NCBI GenBank assembly: GCA_023409835.1
Contig: JAEYQV010000130.1
Span: 36,533-100,532, forward strand
DNA from: Bacillota bacterium
Lineage (GTDB): Bacteria > Bacillota > Clostridia > Lachnospirales > Lachnospiraceae
Direction of reading: 5' to 3'
DNA length: 64,000 nucleotides
Shown here: positions 53,381-61,865 of the stretch, one piece after another
How positions within the stretch are numbered: position 1 is the stretch's first letter
How the letters are laid out: every line of letters begins with the position of its first letter
Notes under the pieces: model-generated
Database searches by the model: none
Seen by the model: the letters and a program-made list of their open reading frames with translations, nothing else
Told to the model about the DNA's origin: nothing
Position numbers and translations under genes: made by a program

Positions 53381-54298
53381 ATGGAACAGAATGCAAAACG
53401 AAATATAATAGCAAAAGCAGCTTTGTTTGGAGCTTCACTCATCTGGGGAAGCTCCTTCCTGATAGTGAAAACCTCGGTCGATGTTATGGGACCTCATATG
53501 TTACTTGGTATTCGATTTACCATTGGCTGTCTGTTGCTCTGCATCATTTTCCATAAGAAGTTAAAAATGCTGAATAAGGATTATTTTCGAAAGGGCGGTT
53601 TAATCGGCTTATTGATCTTTCTGGCTTACAGCCTTCAAACCATCGGAATTACAGGCACCACACCGGGAAAGAATGCCTTCCTGACAGCAATCTACTGTGT
53701 ACTTGTCCCATTCCTATACTGGGCAGTGGATCGTACGAGGCCGGATATCTTCAATATTACAGCCGCTATTCTTACCATACTGGGAATTGGTATGGTTTCC
53801 TTAAACGGAAGCTTTCAGATACAATACGGAGATGCCTTTACTCTGGCCGGAGGAGTCTTCTATGCTGCTCATATGATTGCCGTTGCGAGGTTCGGTAAGG
53901 AGAAGGATCCGGTCCTGATCACCATTCTTCAATTCGGATATGCTGCTATATTCTCCTGGATCGTTGCCTTCGCTACAGAGGATCTGGGAGTACAAATGAA
54001 TGTCGGGGTTATTACCGGGGTATTGTACCTGTCCGTCTTTGCCACCGCAATCGCCCTGTTATTCCAGATTATCGGTCAGAAATATACGAAACCGGCCCCT
54101 GCGGCAGTTATTTTAAGCCTGGAATCAGTATTTGGGGTCCTGTTCTCGGTAGTATTTTACCGGGAGCAAATCACCATGAGGCTTTTCATCGGATTTCTGC
54201 TGATCTTCCTGGCAGTTATCCTGTCAGAAACGAAATTATCCTTCCTGCGTAAGTCATATAGGATGCAGCCGATTGTAACAAGAGAAAATGAAAAATAA
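53381..54298 (+). CDS. EamA/DMT-family transporter
   Basis: A 305-residue membrane protein with ten helices in two EamA repeats (ALFGASLIWGSSFLIVKTSVD and AGGVFYAAHMIAVARFG). The second repeat ends with PAPAAVILSLESVFGVLFSV. I prefer ATG 53381 (MEQNAKRN) behind GGGTGGAT; ATG 53366 is in frame. Members of the family export amino acids or other metabolites; the substrate is not predictable. Confidence 0.92.
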   Translation: MEQNAKRNIIAKAALFGASLIWGSSFLIVKTSVDVMGPHMLLGIRFTIGCLLLCIIFHKKLKMLNKDYFRKGGLIGLLIFLAYSLQTIGITGTTPGKNAFLTAIYCVLVPFLYWAVDRTRPDIFNITAAILTILGIGMVSLNGSFQIQYGDAFTLAGGVFYAAHMIAVARFGKEKDPVLITILQFGYAAIFSWIVAFATEDLGVQMNVGVITGVLYLSVFATAIALLFQIIGQKYTKPAPAAVILSLESVFGVLFSVVFYREQITMRLFIGFLLIFLAVILSETKLSFLRKSYRMQPIVTRENEK

Positions 54299-54347
54299 AT
54301 ATCTTGCCATAAAGAGAAAGTGTTGAATTGTATTACTTGTTAAATAA

Positions 54348-54380
54348 AAAGCCTCCGGTTTAATTACGGAGGCTTTATTA
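54348..54380 (+). terminator. Rho-independent terminator of the EamA gene
   Basis: AAAGCCTCCG (54348-54357) pairs with CGGAGGCTTT (54367-54376), followed by ATTATATA. Fourteen bases at 54327-54340 recur upstream of the terminator at 62180. Confidence 0.85.
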
Positions 54381-54468
54381 TATACATAGGAAAATAGGCG
54401 TTAGCTTTAAATAGGCAGGTTCTGTAGCTTCCGCTCTGTATTAGGAATAAGAAATAGAAAGGGATGAA

Positions 54469-55287
54469 TTATGCCAGGAGATATTCCTCTATTATTTCTG
54501 TAACACCGTCTTCTTTACAGGTACGTTTTGTTACGGTATCAGCGGCCGCCTTTACGGAATCAAGCGCATTTTTCATGGCAATTCCGAGTCCTGCCATCTG
54601 AAGCATGGATATATCATTTTCTCCGTCACCGGCTGCAATTACCTTAGCTAAGGGAAGCTTATGAAGGGAGCTTACATATTCCATGCCGAGTCCCTTGCTG
54701 GCATGAACGGAGGTAAATTCCAGGGTGTAGATACTGGAGAATTCCGCATTCAGAATACCGGTGGTAACCGGCTCGGCAGCATTCTTAAATGCCTCCAGCT
54801 TCTCTCGGTCCTTACAGAGCAGGAAGAATTTTAGAGGAATTTCCTGTATCCCCAGGTCTTCCCGGTCCATTTGAACCAGGTGACAATCACAGCCTTGCTT
54901 TTGGTACCATTCATATTGAAAGTCTAAATAATTGAAATAGACCAGGTTTTCTGTATAAACATGGCAGGTTATACCGTGCTCAAAGGCTTTTTCAAATAGG
55001 AAACGGGTCAGGTCCAGCGGGATCGGTACCGTATGCAGGGTTTTACCGGTTCTGTTCTCCACAATATGCGCTCCGTTTAATGCCACTGTATAGCTTTCAC
55101 CACCTTCGTTAAGTCGCAGCTCCTTCACGGTCTGTAAAATCATATCCTTATTCCTGCCGGAGGCGATGGATACCTTCTTGCCGGCACGTAAAGCATGTAA
55201 TATGGCAAGTTTATTGCTGTCTGAAATCGAGTAAGGCTCTTGTTTGAGGGTTCCGTCCACATCAAGAAAAATCAGTTCATAGCTCAT
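54469..55287 (-). CDS. Cof-type HAD-superfamily phosphatase
   Basis: A 272-residue haloacid dehalogenase phosphatase of the Cof/YidA type. Motif I is FLDVDGTL (D9, D11), motif II is ASGRN, and motifs III/IV are the lysine region and GDGENDISML. The cap domain lies between. GAAAGAGG precedes the ATG (minus strand). Such enzymes remove phosphate from sugar phosphates, flavin or pyridoxal phosphates; the substrate is not identifiable. Confidence 0.93.
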   Translation of the reverse strand: MSYELIFLDVDGTLKQEPYSISDSNKLAILHALRAGKKVSIASGRNKDMILQTVKELRLNEGGESYTVALNGAHIVENRTGKTLHTVPIPLDLTRFLFEKAFEHGITCHVYTENLVYFNYLDFQYEWYQKQGCDCHLVQMDREDLGIQEIPLKFFLLCKDREKLEAFKNAAEPVTTGILNAEFSSIYTLEFTSVHASKGLGMEYVSSLHKLPLAKVIAAGDGENDISMLQMAGLGIAMKNALDSVKAAADTVTKRTCKEDGVTEIIEEYLLA

Positions 55288-55590
55288 TTGTAATTCCTCT
55301 TTCTATCTAGTATTCTATGAATGAGATAACTTTTTAATTTATAATGCTAATATTATATACGATTCCCTTTCATATTCCTATAGTATTTTAATATTCTTTC
55401 TAAGGTCTGCCGGACTATCACCATTCCTGAACCTCATCATAAAATAAAGAATAGGAATCACTTTGCACTGCACAGACACCAATCGGTGCCGGTCTACAGT
55501 ACAATCTGATCAGGCGGCAGCCGTTTGTAATCGTTGAAAGGACGACCGACTGCGCAGCCGGGCTGTATTCAGCAGCAGGAAAGCGCTAGG

Positions 55591-55646
55591 CCTGTGGGAC
55601 AGATGTATATTATTGATATACATGTGTATCCACAGGTCTTTTTTTT
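55591..55646 (+). terminator. Long hairpin terminator in the gap 55288-55922
   Basis: CCTGTGG (55591-55597) pairs with CCACAGG (55630-55636), with ATGTATAT/ATATACAT inside, followed by TCTTTTTTTT. No gene runs into it on the plus strand within the window, so it may end an unseen small RNA or a lost gene. I recognised no coding sequence in 55288-55590. Confidence 0.8.
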
Positions 55647-55809
55647 GCGGTGTGTCCAGCGAAGCTGGACCACACTTGCCACAGACAGACAATCCGGTAT
55701 ATGACAAGTGATATAATTTATCGTTTAGCTTGTTGGCGATTAGTTCCCACAGGCAGAGGCAGATAGTCCGGGAAAAGACAAGTGAAACGACTTATCGTTT
55801 CAGCTTGTT
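55647..55809 (+). repeat. Palindromic element copies F and G in a 74-bp tandem arrangement
   Basis: Copy F (55647-55698) has an extra hairpin TCCAGC/GCTGGA inserted in its left arm and ends GACAGACAATCCGG. Copy G (55735-55770) reads CCACAGGCAGAGGCAGATAG, then TCCGG. Both are followed by related tails, GACAAGTGA...TTATCGTTT...AGCTTGTT, at 55703-55734 and 55777-55809. The second tail forms a hairpin TGAAACGA/TCGTTTCA. Confidence 0.65.
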
Positions 55810-55922
55810 CCTTTCAGGTGAAGCAAGATATGCTTTTCTTATCATAGGAAAATTTCGTCCATAGAGAATGGACAGGAGGCGGACACGGCGAAATAGTGGA
55901 GGTTAGTATAGGGGGTACAATT

Positions 55923-58484
55923 ATGGCACCGCAGAAGGGCTTAACTACAGAACAGGTAAAGGTATTACAGGAACAGTTTGGGAAGAATGAGATAGAAGCG
56001 AAGAAACAGAGGAAACCACTCAGTAAAATAGCACATATTTTTTCGGAACCGATCTATGGATTACTATTGGGAGCTGCGACCATCTATTTTCTTCTGGGGG
56101 AGATGGTGGATGGTATCCTGATGATAGCCTTTGTCATATTCGTAATAGGATTGGATTTACTACAGGAAGCGCGAACAGGGAATGCACTAAAGAAGCTGAA
56201 GGAGCTTTCGGCCCCAAGAATTAAGGTGATTAGGGATGGCAGGGAGACACTGCTGCCGAGCACTGAGCTGGTTCCAGGGGATATTATGCTGATCTCCGAA
56301 GGAGTTAAGATCCCGGCAGACGGCAGGCTGATCTATACCAACGGCTTATGTGTTGATGAGAGTATATTGACAGGAGAAGCAGAGGGAGTCTGGAAATGTC
56401 AGACGGATAAACGATCGGTCTTTGAAGGAGATACGGATCGGGAATATTTCCGTAAAGATTATTGCTATACAGGAACTATGGTGGTATTGGGGAATGGGAC
56501 CGTTGTTGTTGAGAAGATCGGAACTGCAACGGAGTATGGACAAATCGCCGATAAGCTTAAAAAAGAGCGAACATTAGCCAGCCCCTTAAATGTACAGATG
56601 AGAAGGCTGGCAAAGCAATGTACCTTAATTGCGGGAGTACTTTTATTCCTGGTGAGCTTAACCACCTATTTAAATCTGGAAGGCTATCCGTTAAAGCAGA
56701 GATTGATTGAAAGCTTTCTGGCAGGAGTAGTGCTTGCATTATCGATGGTCCCGGGTGAATTTCCGGTGATACAGACGGTATTCTTATCCATGGGAGCCTT
56801 AAGGCTTGCTAAGAAGCATGCGCTGATCCGCAGACTGCCTGCGGTTGAGGCACTGGGGGCGGTGTCCGTTCTCTGTGTTGACAAAACCGGTACCATTACG
56901 AAAAACCATATGGAGGTACAGGAATTCTGGTATCCTGACTTTGAAGGCAATGGACTTTGCAGAGCCATAGCCCTGGCCTGTAAGGAGGATACCTATGATC
57001 CGATGGAGCTGGCTATGCTTAAGTACTGCGGGATCCGTTGTATCAAAGGAAAATTGGAGGCGGACTGCATAAAAGCCTGCGTTTTAACCTCCACTCAGGG
57101 GAAATTCATAAGGGAATATCCGTTTACGAATGAACGAAAGGCAATGGGGCAGGTATGGCAATTTGATAAAGAGATTATTATAGCAGTGAAGGGCTCCTTT
57201 GAGACGGTTCTTCCTCTATGCGTAATGTCTGCAGAACAGGAGCAGCGAGCCAGAGAAAAAGCAGAATCCCTGGCCCGACAGGGACTTAGGGTGATAGCGG
57301 TAGCAGAACAGCTCCTTCCCCAAACGAAGACAGCTCCGGATCATATGATGGATTGCAGGTTGATTTTAAAGGGACTCGTCGGATTATCCGATCCCCCCAG
57401 AGAGAATATCGATACTCAGATTAAAGCCTGTTATCAGGCCGGTATTCGATTGATTATGATTACCGGCGATCATCCGAAGACAGCAGCTGCTGTCGCAGAA
57501 ATGGTGGGAATCAGGGAAGAAAATCGGGTAGTGACCGGCGATGAGATATCAAAGGTTTCCGATCAAAGGCTGAGGGAGATCGTCAAAACCTGTAATATTT
57601 TCGCCAGAGTACTGCCGGTTCATAAAATGAGAATTGTGAAGGCGTTGAAGGATAACGGAGAAGTAACGGCTATGACCGGGGATGGTGTGAATGACTCCCC
57701 TGCCTTAAAAATTGCAGATATCGGGGTGGCTATGGGACAGCATGGCTCAGAGGTCTGCAGGGAAGCTGCCGATCTGATACTTCTCGATGATAATTTGCAG
57801 ACCATTCTTGATTCTGTCAAAGACGGAAGAAGAATCTATCAGAATATTTTGAAAGCCGTTGGATATGTCCTGGCAATCCATATTCCGATCGCCTTAATCT
57901 CACTGACAGCTCCCCTGCTTCAAATACCAAAGGATGCACTGATGCTGCTACCGTTGCATATTGTACTGTTGGAGCTGGTGATGGACCCAACCTGCTCCGT
58001 TGCCCTGGAACGGCAGCCTGCCGAGGAGAATATTATGAGGAAGCCTCCGAGAAAACCGACGGCAAAACTGTTATCAGCCGGTTTGTTCATAAAAAGCATG
58101 GTACAGGGTCTTGTTATTTTTGCAGTAAGCTTTATCTCATATCTATATTTATGGAGAAGCGGGGCTTCGGCTGAGCTGGCAAGAACCTTCGGATATAGTA
58201 TTCTGGTTCTGTCAAATATTTTTCTGGTATTGGTTAACTGTTCTGACAGAGAAGCATTTCTTCCTATGGTGAAAAAGCTAAGAAAGGAGAGGGGTATCTG
58301 GCTTTTAAATATCATAATTTTACTGGAGTTGGTTATTATAATCTATACACCAGCCGCCGGACTGCTTCAATTCACACCGTTATCCCTACCTTTGGTTGTG
58401 GCAGCCTTCCTTCTGGCCTTTCTTTCCGTCATCTGGTTTGAGGCGGTAAAATGGTTTATAAGGAGAAAAGGGAAATGCGATTGA
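55923..58484 (+). CDS. Cation-transporting P-type ATPase with non-canonical M4 motif
   Basis: An 853-residue P-type ATPase of the P2-like group. Phosphorylation site D320 lies in DKTGTITKNH; actuator TGEAEG replaces the usual TGES; the hinge has TGDGVNDSPA near 585. The M4 ion-site motif is P277-GEFP rather than PEGLP, and M6 shows LELVMDP (D688). Ten helices are predicted. The start ATG 55923 follows GGGGGT; a GTG at 55896 is in frame. The transported cation cannot be deduced. No regulator is adjacent except the Rrf2 gene downstream. Confidence 0.9.
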   Translation: MAPQKGLTTEQVKVLQEQFGKNEIEAKKQRKPLSKIAHIFSEPIYGLLLGAATIYFLLGEMVDGILMIAFVIFVIGLDLLQEARTGNALKKLKELSAPRIKVIRDGRETLLPSTELVPGDIMLISEGVKIPADGRLIYTNGLCVDESILTGEAEGVWKCQTDKRSVFEGDTDREYFRKDYCYTGTMVVLGNGTVVVEKIGTATEYGQIADKLKKERTLASPLNVQMRRLAKQCTLIAGVLLFLVSLTTYLNLEGYPLKQRLIESFLAGVVLALSMVPGEFPVIQTVFLSMGALRLAKKHALIRRLPAVEALGAVSVLCVDKTGTITKNHMEVQEFWYPDFEGNGLCRAIALACKEDTYDPMELAMLKYCGIRCIKGKLEADCIKACVLTSTQGKFIREYPFTNERKAMGQVWQFDKEIIIAVKGSFETVLPLCVMSAEQEQRAREKAESLARQGLRVIAVAEQLLPQTKTAPDHMMDCRLILKGLVGLSDPPRENIDTQIKACYQAGIRLIMITGDHPKTAAAVAEMVGIREENRVVTGDEISKVSDQRLREIVKTCNIFARVLPVHKMRIVKALKDNGEVTAMTGDGVNDSPALKIADIGVAMGQHGSEVCREAADLILLDDNLQTILDSVKDGRRIYQNILKAVGYVLAIHIPIALISLTAPLLQIPKDALMLLPLHIVLLELVMDPTCSVALERQPAEENIMRKPPRKPTAKLLSAGLFIKSMVQGLVIFAVSFISYLYLWRSGASAELARTFGYSILVLSNIFLVLVNCSDREAFLPMVKKLRKERGIWLLNIIILLELVIIIYTPAAGLLQFTPLSLPLVVAAFLLAFLSVIWFEAVKWFIRRKGKCD

Positions 58485-58508
58485 ATTCCTATTAATCCTA
58501 TGATATTA

Positions 58509-58538
58509 TTGTAGTAAGTTAATAATGTAATTTACTAT
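58509..58538 (+). promoter_or_regulatory. Promoter with inverted repeat before the Rrf2 gene
   Basis: TTGTAG (58509-58514) and TACTAT (58533-58538) are 18 bases apart. TAGTAA (58512-58517) and TTACTA (58532-58537) form an inverted repeat covering the promoter, a likely autoregulatory site. Confidence 0.5.
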
Positions 58539-58556
58539 ATATTAGGAGGCTGTACC

Positions 58557-58994
58557 ATGAAGATATCAACAAAAGGCAGATACGCACTTCGGCTGATGCT
58601 GGACCTGGCATTGAACAATACAGGGGAATACATTACGATTAAAAGTATAGCCGCAAGGCAGGAAATATCCGAAAAGTATCTGGAGCAGATTATCTCTATA
58701 TTAAATAAAGCCGGATATGTTAAAAGTATCCGCGGAGCCCAGGGAGGCTATAAGCTGGCTAAGGAGCCCTCGGAATATACGGTTGGAATGATTCTGCGAT
58801 TGACAGAAGGAAGCATTGCACCGGTAGATTGTCTGGACGAGGAAGCAGATGCCTGTGAACGCTGTAACGGATGTGTTACCAGGGAAGTATGGAAGGAATT
58901 ATATGAGGCCATCACGAGTGTGGTTGACAGGATTACCCTTCAGGATCTTGTAGAGAAGCAAAAGAATATAGTTCCCTTCGATTATATGATATAA
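58557..58994 (+). CDS. Rrf2-family regulator (IscR/CymR-like)
   Basis: A 145-residue regulator with an N-terminal winged helix (KGRYALRLMLDLALN, IAARQEISEKYLEQIISIL, GAQGGYKLA). A cysteine group C92, C100, C103, C106 (DEEADACERCNGC) is suited to hold an Fe-S cluster as in IscR. It lies 218 bases upstream of cysK, and CymR-type relatives repress cysteine synthesis genes, so control of cysK is probable (inference). AGGAGG precedes ATG 58557. Hairpin ATCCC...GGGAT at 59010-59035, flanked by GAGCGTAG repeats, follows the gene. Confidence 0.92.
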   Translation: MKISTKGRYALRLMLDLALNNTGEYITIKSIAARQEISEKYLEQIISILNKAGYVKSIRGAQGGYKLAKEPSEYTVGMILRLTEGSIAPVDCLDEEADACERCNGCVTREVWKELYEAITSVVDRITLQDLVEKQKNIVPFDYMI

Positions 58995-59073
58995 AAGAGC
59001 GTAGTGAGCATCCCGGCAAGCTTGCTTACAGGGATTTGAGCGTAGCATAAAAATAATTTCATAATAATTTATA

Positions 59074-59169
59074 AAACCCACTTGACAAATAGTTCCGGTG
59101 GGTTTAACATTATCATATAATAAAACATACTAATACAGTATGAATACTATGATATTAAAATTTATAGTA
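59074..59169 (+). promoter_or_regulatory. cysK promoter and nested inverted repeats
   Basis: TTGACA (59082-59087), 17 bases, TAACAT (59105-59110). AAACCCAC (59074-59081) and GTGGGTTT (59098-59105) form a dyad around the -35 that could also be a weak terminator. In the leader, CATACT/AGTATG (59126-59142) and TACTAT/ATAGTA (59145-59169) are further inverted repeats resembling the Rrf2 promoter dyad. Confidence 0.55.
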
Positions 59170-59212
59170 AAAACATATCATTTTAGCACGGAAAGTGCGG
59201 AAAGGATCTATT

Positions 59213-60145
59213 ATGGCTAATATTAAGAAAAGGATTACGGAACTGATCGGAAACACACCACTCTTAGAATTAACAAATTACAATGAGAATCATGAACTCG
59301 GAGCCAAGGTCATTGCTAAGCTGGAGTATTTTAACCCGGCAGGCAGCGTGAAGGATCGTATTGCCAAGAAGATGCTGGAGGAGGCTTTAAAAGTCGGAGA
59401 GATTAATAAGGATACAGTTATTATTGAGCCTACCAGTGGAAACACCGGTATCGGCTTAGCCAGCGTATGCGCCAGCTATGGCTTAAGACTCATTATCACA
59501 ATGCCGGAGACTATGAGTATTGAGAGAAGGAATCTGATGAAGGCTTATGGTGCCGAGCTGGTACTTACGGAAGGGACCAAGGGGATGAGAGGAGCGATCG
59601 AGAAGGCAAAGGAGCTCCATGCAGAGACGGCGAACAGCTTTATTCCCTCACAGTTTGAGAATCCGAATAATCCTAAGGTACATGAAGAGACAACAGGTGT
59701 TGAGATATGGGAGGATACCGATGGAGCAGTGGATATCTTCGTAGCCGGTGTCGGCACCGGAGGTACCATCTCCGGAGTTGGTGCATATTTGAAATCCAAG
59801 AACCCTGCCATTAAGATCGTTGCCATTGAGCCTGCCGATTCACCGGTATTAACGGAAGGGCGTTCCGGTGCACATAGAATACAGGGAATCGGAGCCGGTT
59901 TCGTACCGGATACTTTGAATACAAAGATCTATGACGAGATCATAACAGTAAAACATGAAGATGCCTTTGAAACCAGCAGAGAACTGGCGAAGAAGGAGGG
60001 GGTATTGGTAGGTATCTCCTCCGGAGCGGCTTTATGGGCTGCCACACAGCTTGCAAAGCGGTCTGAAAATGAAGGTAAAACCATCGTTGTTTTACTTCCG
60101 GACACAGGAGAAAGATATCTCTCTACACCGATGTTTTCGGAATAA
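59213..60145 (+). CDS. cysK: Cysteine synthase (O-acetylserine sulfhydrylase)
   Basis: A 310-residue PLP enzyme making cysteine from O-acetylserine and sulfide. The PLP lysine is in NPAGSVKDRIA, the phosphate and substrate loop is PTSGNTGIGLA, and GTGGTISG and GISSGAA complete the set. The start ATG 59213 has AAGGA six bases upstream; the longer opening is not conserved. It is probably controlled by the Rrf2 protein encoded just before it. No serine acetyltransferase gene is seen. Confidence 0.96.
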   Translation: MANIKKRITELIGNTPLLELTNYNENHELGAKVIAKLEYFNPAGSVKDRIAKKMLEEALKVGEINKDTVIIEPTSGNTGIGLASVCASYGLRLIITMPETMSIERRNLMKAYGAELVLTEGTKGMRGAIEKAKELHAETANSFIPSQFENPNNPKVHEETTGVEIWEDTDGAVDIFVAGVGTGGTISGVGAYLKSKNPAIKIVAIEPADSPVLTEGRSGAHRIQGIGAGFVPDTLNTKIYDEIITVKHEDAFETSRELAKKEGVLVGISSGAALWAATQLAKRSENEGKTIVVLLPDTGERYLSTPMFSE

Positions 60146-60165
60146 GGAAGGAATAAATATATCAT

Positions 60166-60272
60166 AAAAAGCTGTATGGCAAGAATGGATTACTCCTACT
60201 GTAACAAACCGGTTATTTTATAATAACGGTATAATACAAGGAGACTCAAATCACCTTGCCATACAGCTTTTT
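60166..60272 (+). ncRNA. 107-nt hairpin with 18-bp perfect arms after cysK
   Basis: AAAAAGCTGTATGGCAAG (60166-60183) is exactly complementary to CTTGCCATACAGCTTTTT (60255-60272). The 71 bases between can form CTCCT/AGGAG and ACCGGTTATT/AATAACGGT stems. The T-rich end could terminate cysK, but the size and internal structure suggest a small RNA or a miniature inverted-repeat element. The remainder of the gap to 60516 is AT-rich with no feature I can name. Confidence 0.6.
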
Positions 60273-60516
60273 ATTGCAAGTATAACGATCATTATGATAG
60301 CATGCTTATCAATATTTTTAGCACAGCTTTCGCTTCCCATCGATAGAATATGCATATGGTAATGAGGTAGAGAAAGATATGTGGATGGTTATGCTGACAA
60401 TAATTTGATATACCGGATACTGTGGTAATGATAAATTCAATAAAGCTTTCGTACTTCATTAGGGTAGTATATTCTGTTATTCGATGTAAAAAAATATATT
60501 CGATGAAACCCATGGC

Positions 60517-60545
60517 TTGACTTGTCATATGATATCATTTATAAT
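60517..60545 (+). promoter_or_regulatory. Promoter of the yicC-remA-rpoZ operon
   Basis: TTGACT (60517-60522), 17 bases, TATAAT (60540-60545). The spacer contains the palindrome TGATATCA. Confidence 0.75.
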
Positions 60546-60631
60546 TAATTGGATATAAGCGTAGTTATTGGAAATAAAATACTCCTGACGGTCTGCGAGA
60601 CCAAGCCGGGAAAATGAAAGAGTGTGAAACC

Positions 60632-61510
60632 ATGTTAAAGAGTATGACAGGCTTCGGGCGTAATGAAATCGCTTTGGTCGATCGTAAAATAACGGTTGAG
60701 ATGAAAGCAGTCAATCACAGGTATTGTGATATTTCAATTAAGATGCCAAAAAAACTCAGTTTCTTTGAAGCGGGGATTCGTAATGTCCTGAAGCAATATA
60801 TCGGCAGAGGAAAAGTCGATGTATTTATCAATTACGAGGACTATACGGAGAACAATGTCTGTGTCAAATATAACACGGAGCTTGCCCGCGAATATCTGAA
60901 TAACTTGAATCAAATGAGTAAGGATTTCGGTATTGAGAATGATATCAGGGTATCCGTATTATCCAGATATCCGGAGGTCTTCACCTTAGAGGAACAGACC
61001 ATCGATGAGAAGGAGCTTTGGGACCTGGTAGAGGAAGCGGTGAAGGGTGCAGCTGCCCGTTTTGTCGAGACAAGGGTTGCAGAAGGTGAGAACCTGAAGC
61101 GAGATATCATTGAGAAGCTTGACGGAATGCTGAAGCTGGTCGCATATATTGAAATCAGATCACCGGAGATCGTATCGGAATATCGCAATAAATTAATGTC
61201 GAAGGTTACGGAGCTTCTTGGAGATACCAAGGTAGAAGAGAGCATTCTGGTCACAGAGATTACTGTATTTGCTGATAAGATCTGCGTGGATGAAGAAACT
61301 GTCAGACTGAAGAGTCATATCAGTAACATGAAGGATGCCTTAAATGAAAGTGATAATGTGGGCAGAAAGCTGGATTTCATTGCACAGGAAATGAACCGGG
61401 AGGCTAATACGATATTGTCAAAGGCAAATGATCTTGAAGTAACGAATAAGGCGATCGATTTAAAGACCGAGATTGAAAAGATCAGGGAACAAATCCAGAA
61501 TATCGAATAG
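60632..61510 (+). CDS. yicC: YicC-family endoribonuclease-like protein
   Basis: A 292-residue YicC/YloC protein, beginning with the hallmark LKSMTGFGR and ending in the DUF1732 domain (GRKLDFIAQEMNREANTILSK, given in part). Members have been reported as RNases. ATG 60632 gives the conserved N terminus; ATG 60614 is in frame but adds MKECET. It is first in a cluster with remA and rpoZ, as in many Firmicutes. Confidence 0.94.
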   Translation: MLKSMTGFGRNEIALVDRKITVEMKAVNHRYCDISIKMPKKLSFFEAGIRNVLKQYIGRGKVDVFINYEDYTENNVCVKYNTELAREYLNNLNQMSKDFGIENDIRVSVLSRYPEVFTLEEQTIDEKELWDLVEEAVKGAAARFVETRVAEGENLKRDIIEKLDGMLKLVAYIEIRSPEIVSEYRNKLMSKVTELLGDTKVEESILVTEITVFADKICVDEETVRLKSHISNMKDALNESDNVGRKLDFIAQEMNREANTILSKANDLEVTNKAIDLKTEIEKIREQIQNIE

Positions 61511-61534
61511 GAGCTACGGAAAAGAGGAAACACC

Positions 61535-61825
61535 TTGAACAGATTAATTAATATAGGCTTTGGTAATGTCGTTAATTCCAATAAAATTATCAGTATTATT
61601 AGTCCCGATGCGGCACCGGTGAAGAGAATGGTCCAGTCTGCGAAGGACACGGGAATGGCAATCGATGCAACCTGCGGAAGAAGAACTAAGGCAGTGATTG
61701 TAACAGAGAGCGGGCATCTGGTTTTATCCTCGCTTTTACCGGAAACAATCGCCGGAAGGATTAACCAGTTTAGTCAGAAGGAATTTTCGGATATTCAGGA
61801 TACTTTCATAGCAAATGCTGAATAA
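61535..61825 (+). CDS. remA: RemA-like regulator (DUF370)
   Basis: A 96-residue DNA-binding protein of the RemA family, with INIGFGNVVNSNKIISI, ISPDAAPVKRM and DATCGRRTKAVIV signatures. In Bacillus it activates matrix and osmoprotection genes. The start is TTG 61535 behind AGAGGAAAC. It sits between yicC and rpoZ. The guanylate kinase gene that usually follows remA is absent. Confidence 0.95.
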   Translation: MNRLINIGFGNVVNSNKIISIISPDAAPVKRMVQSAKDTGMAIDATCGRRTKAVIVTESGHLVLSSLLPETIAGRINQFSQKEFSDIQDTFIANAE

Positions 61826-61865
61826 TCCATAATTAATAACATCCATGGGAAGGAGATACGAGATT

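Noticed and set aside
55400..55590. Possible gene remnant or structured RNA in the gap before the P-type ATPase
   Set aside because: Short pairings such as CACC/GGTG are visible, but no consistent fold, reading frame or known family could be supported.
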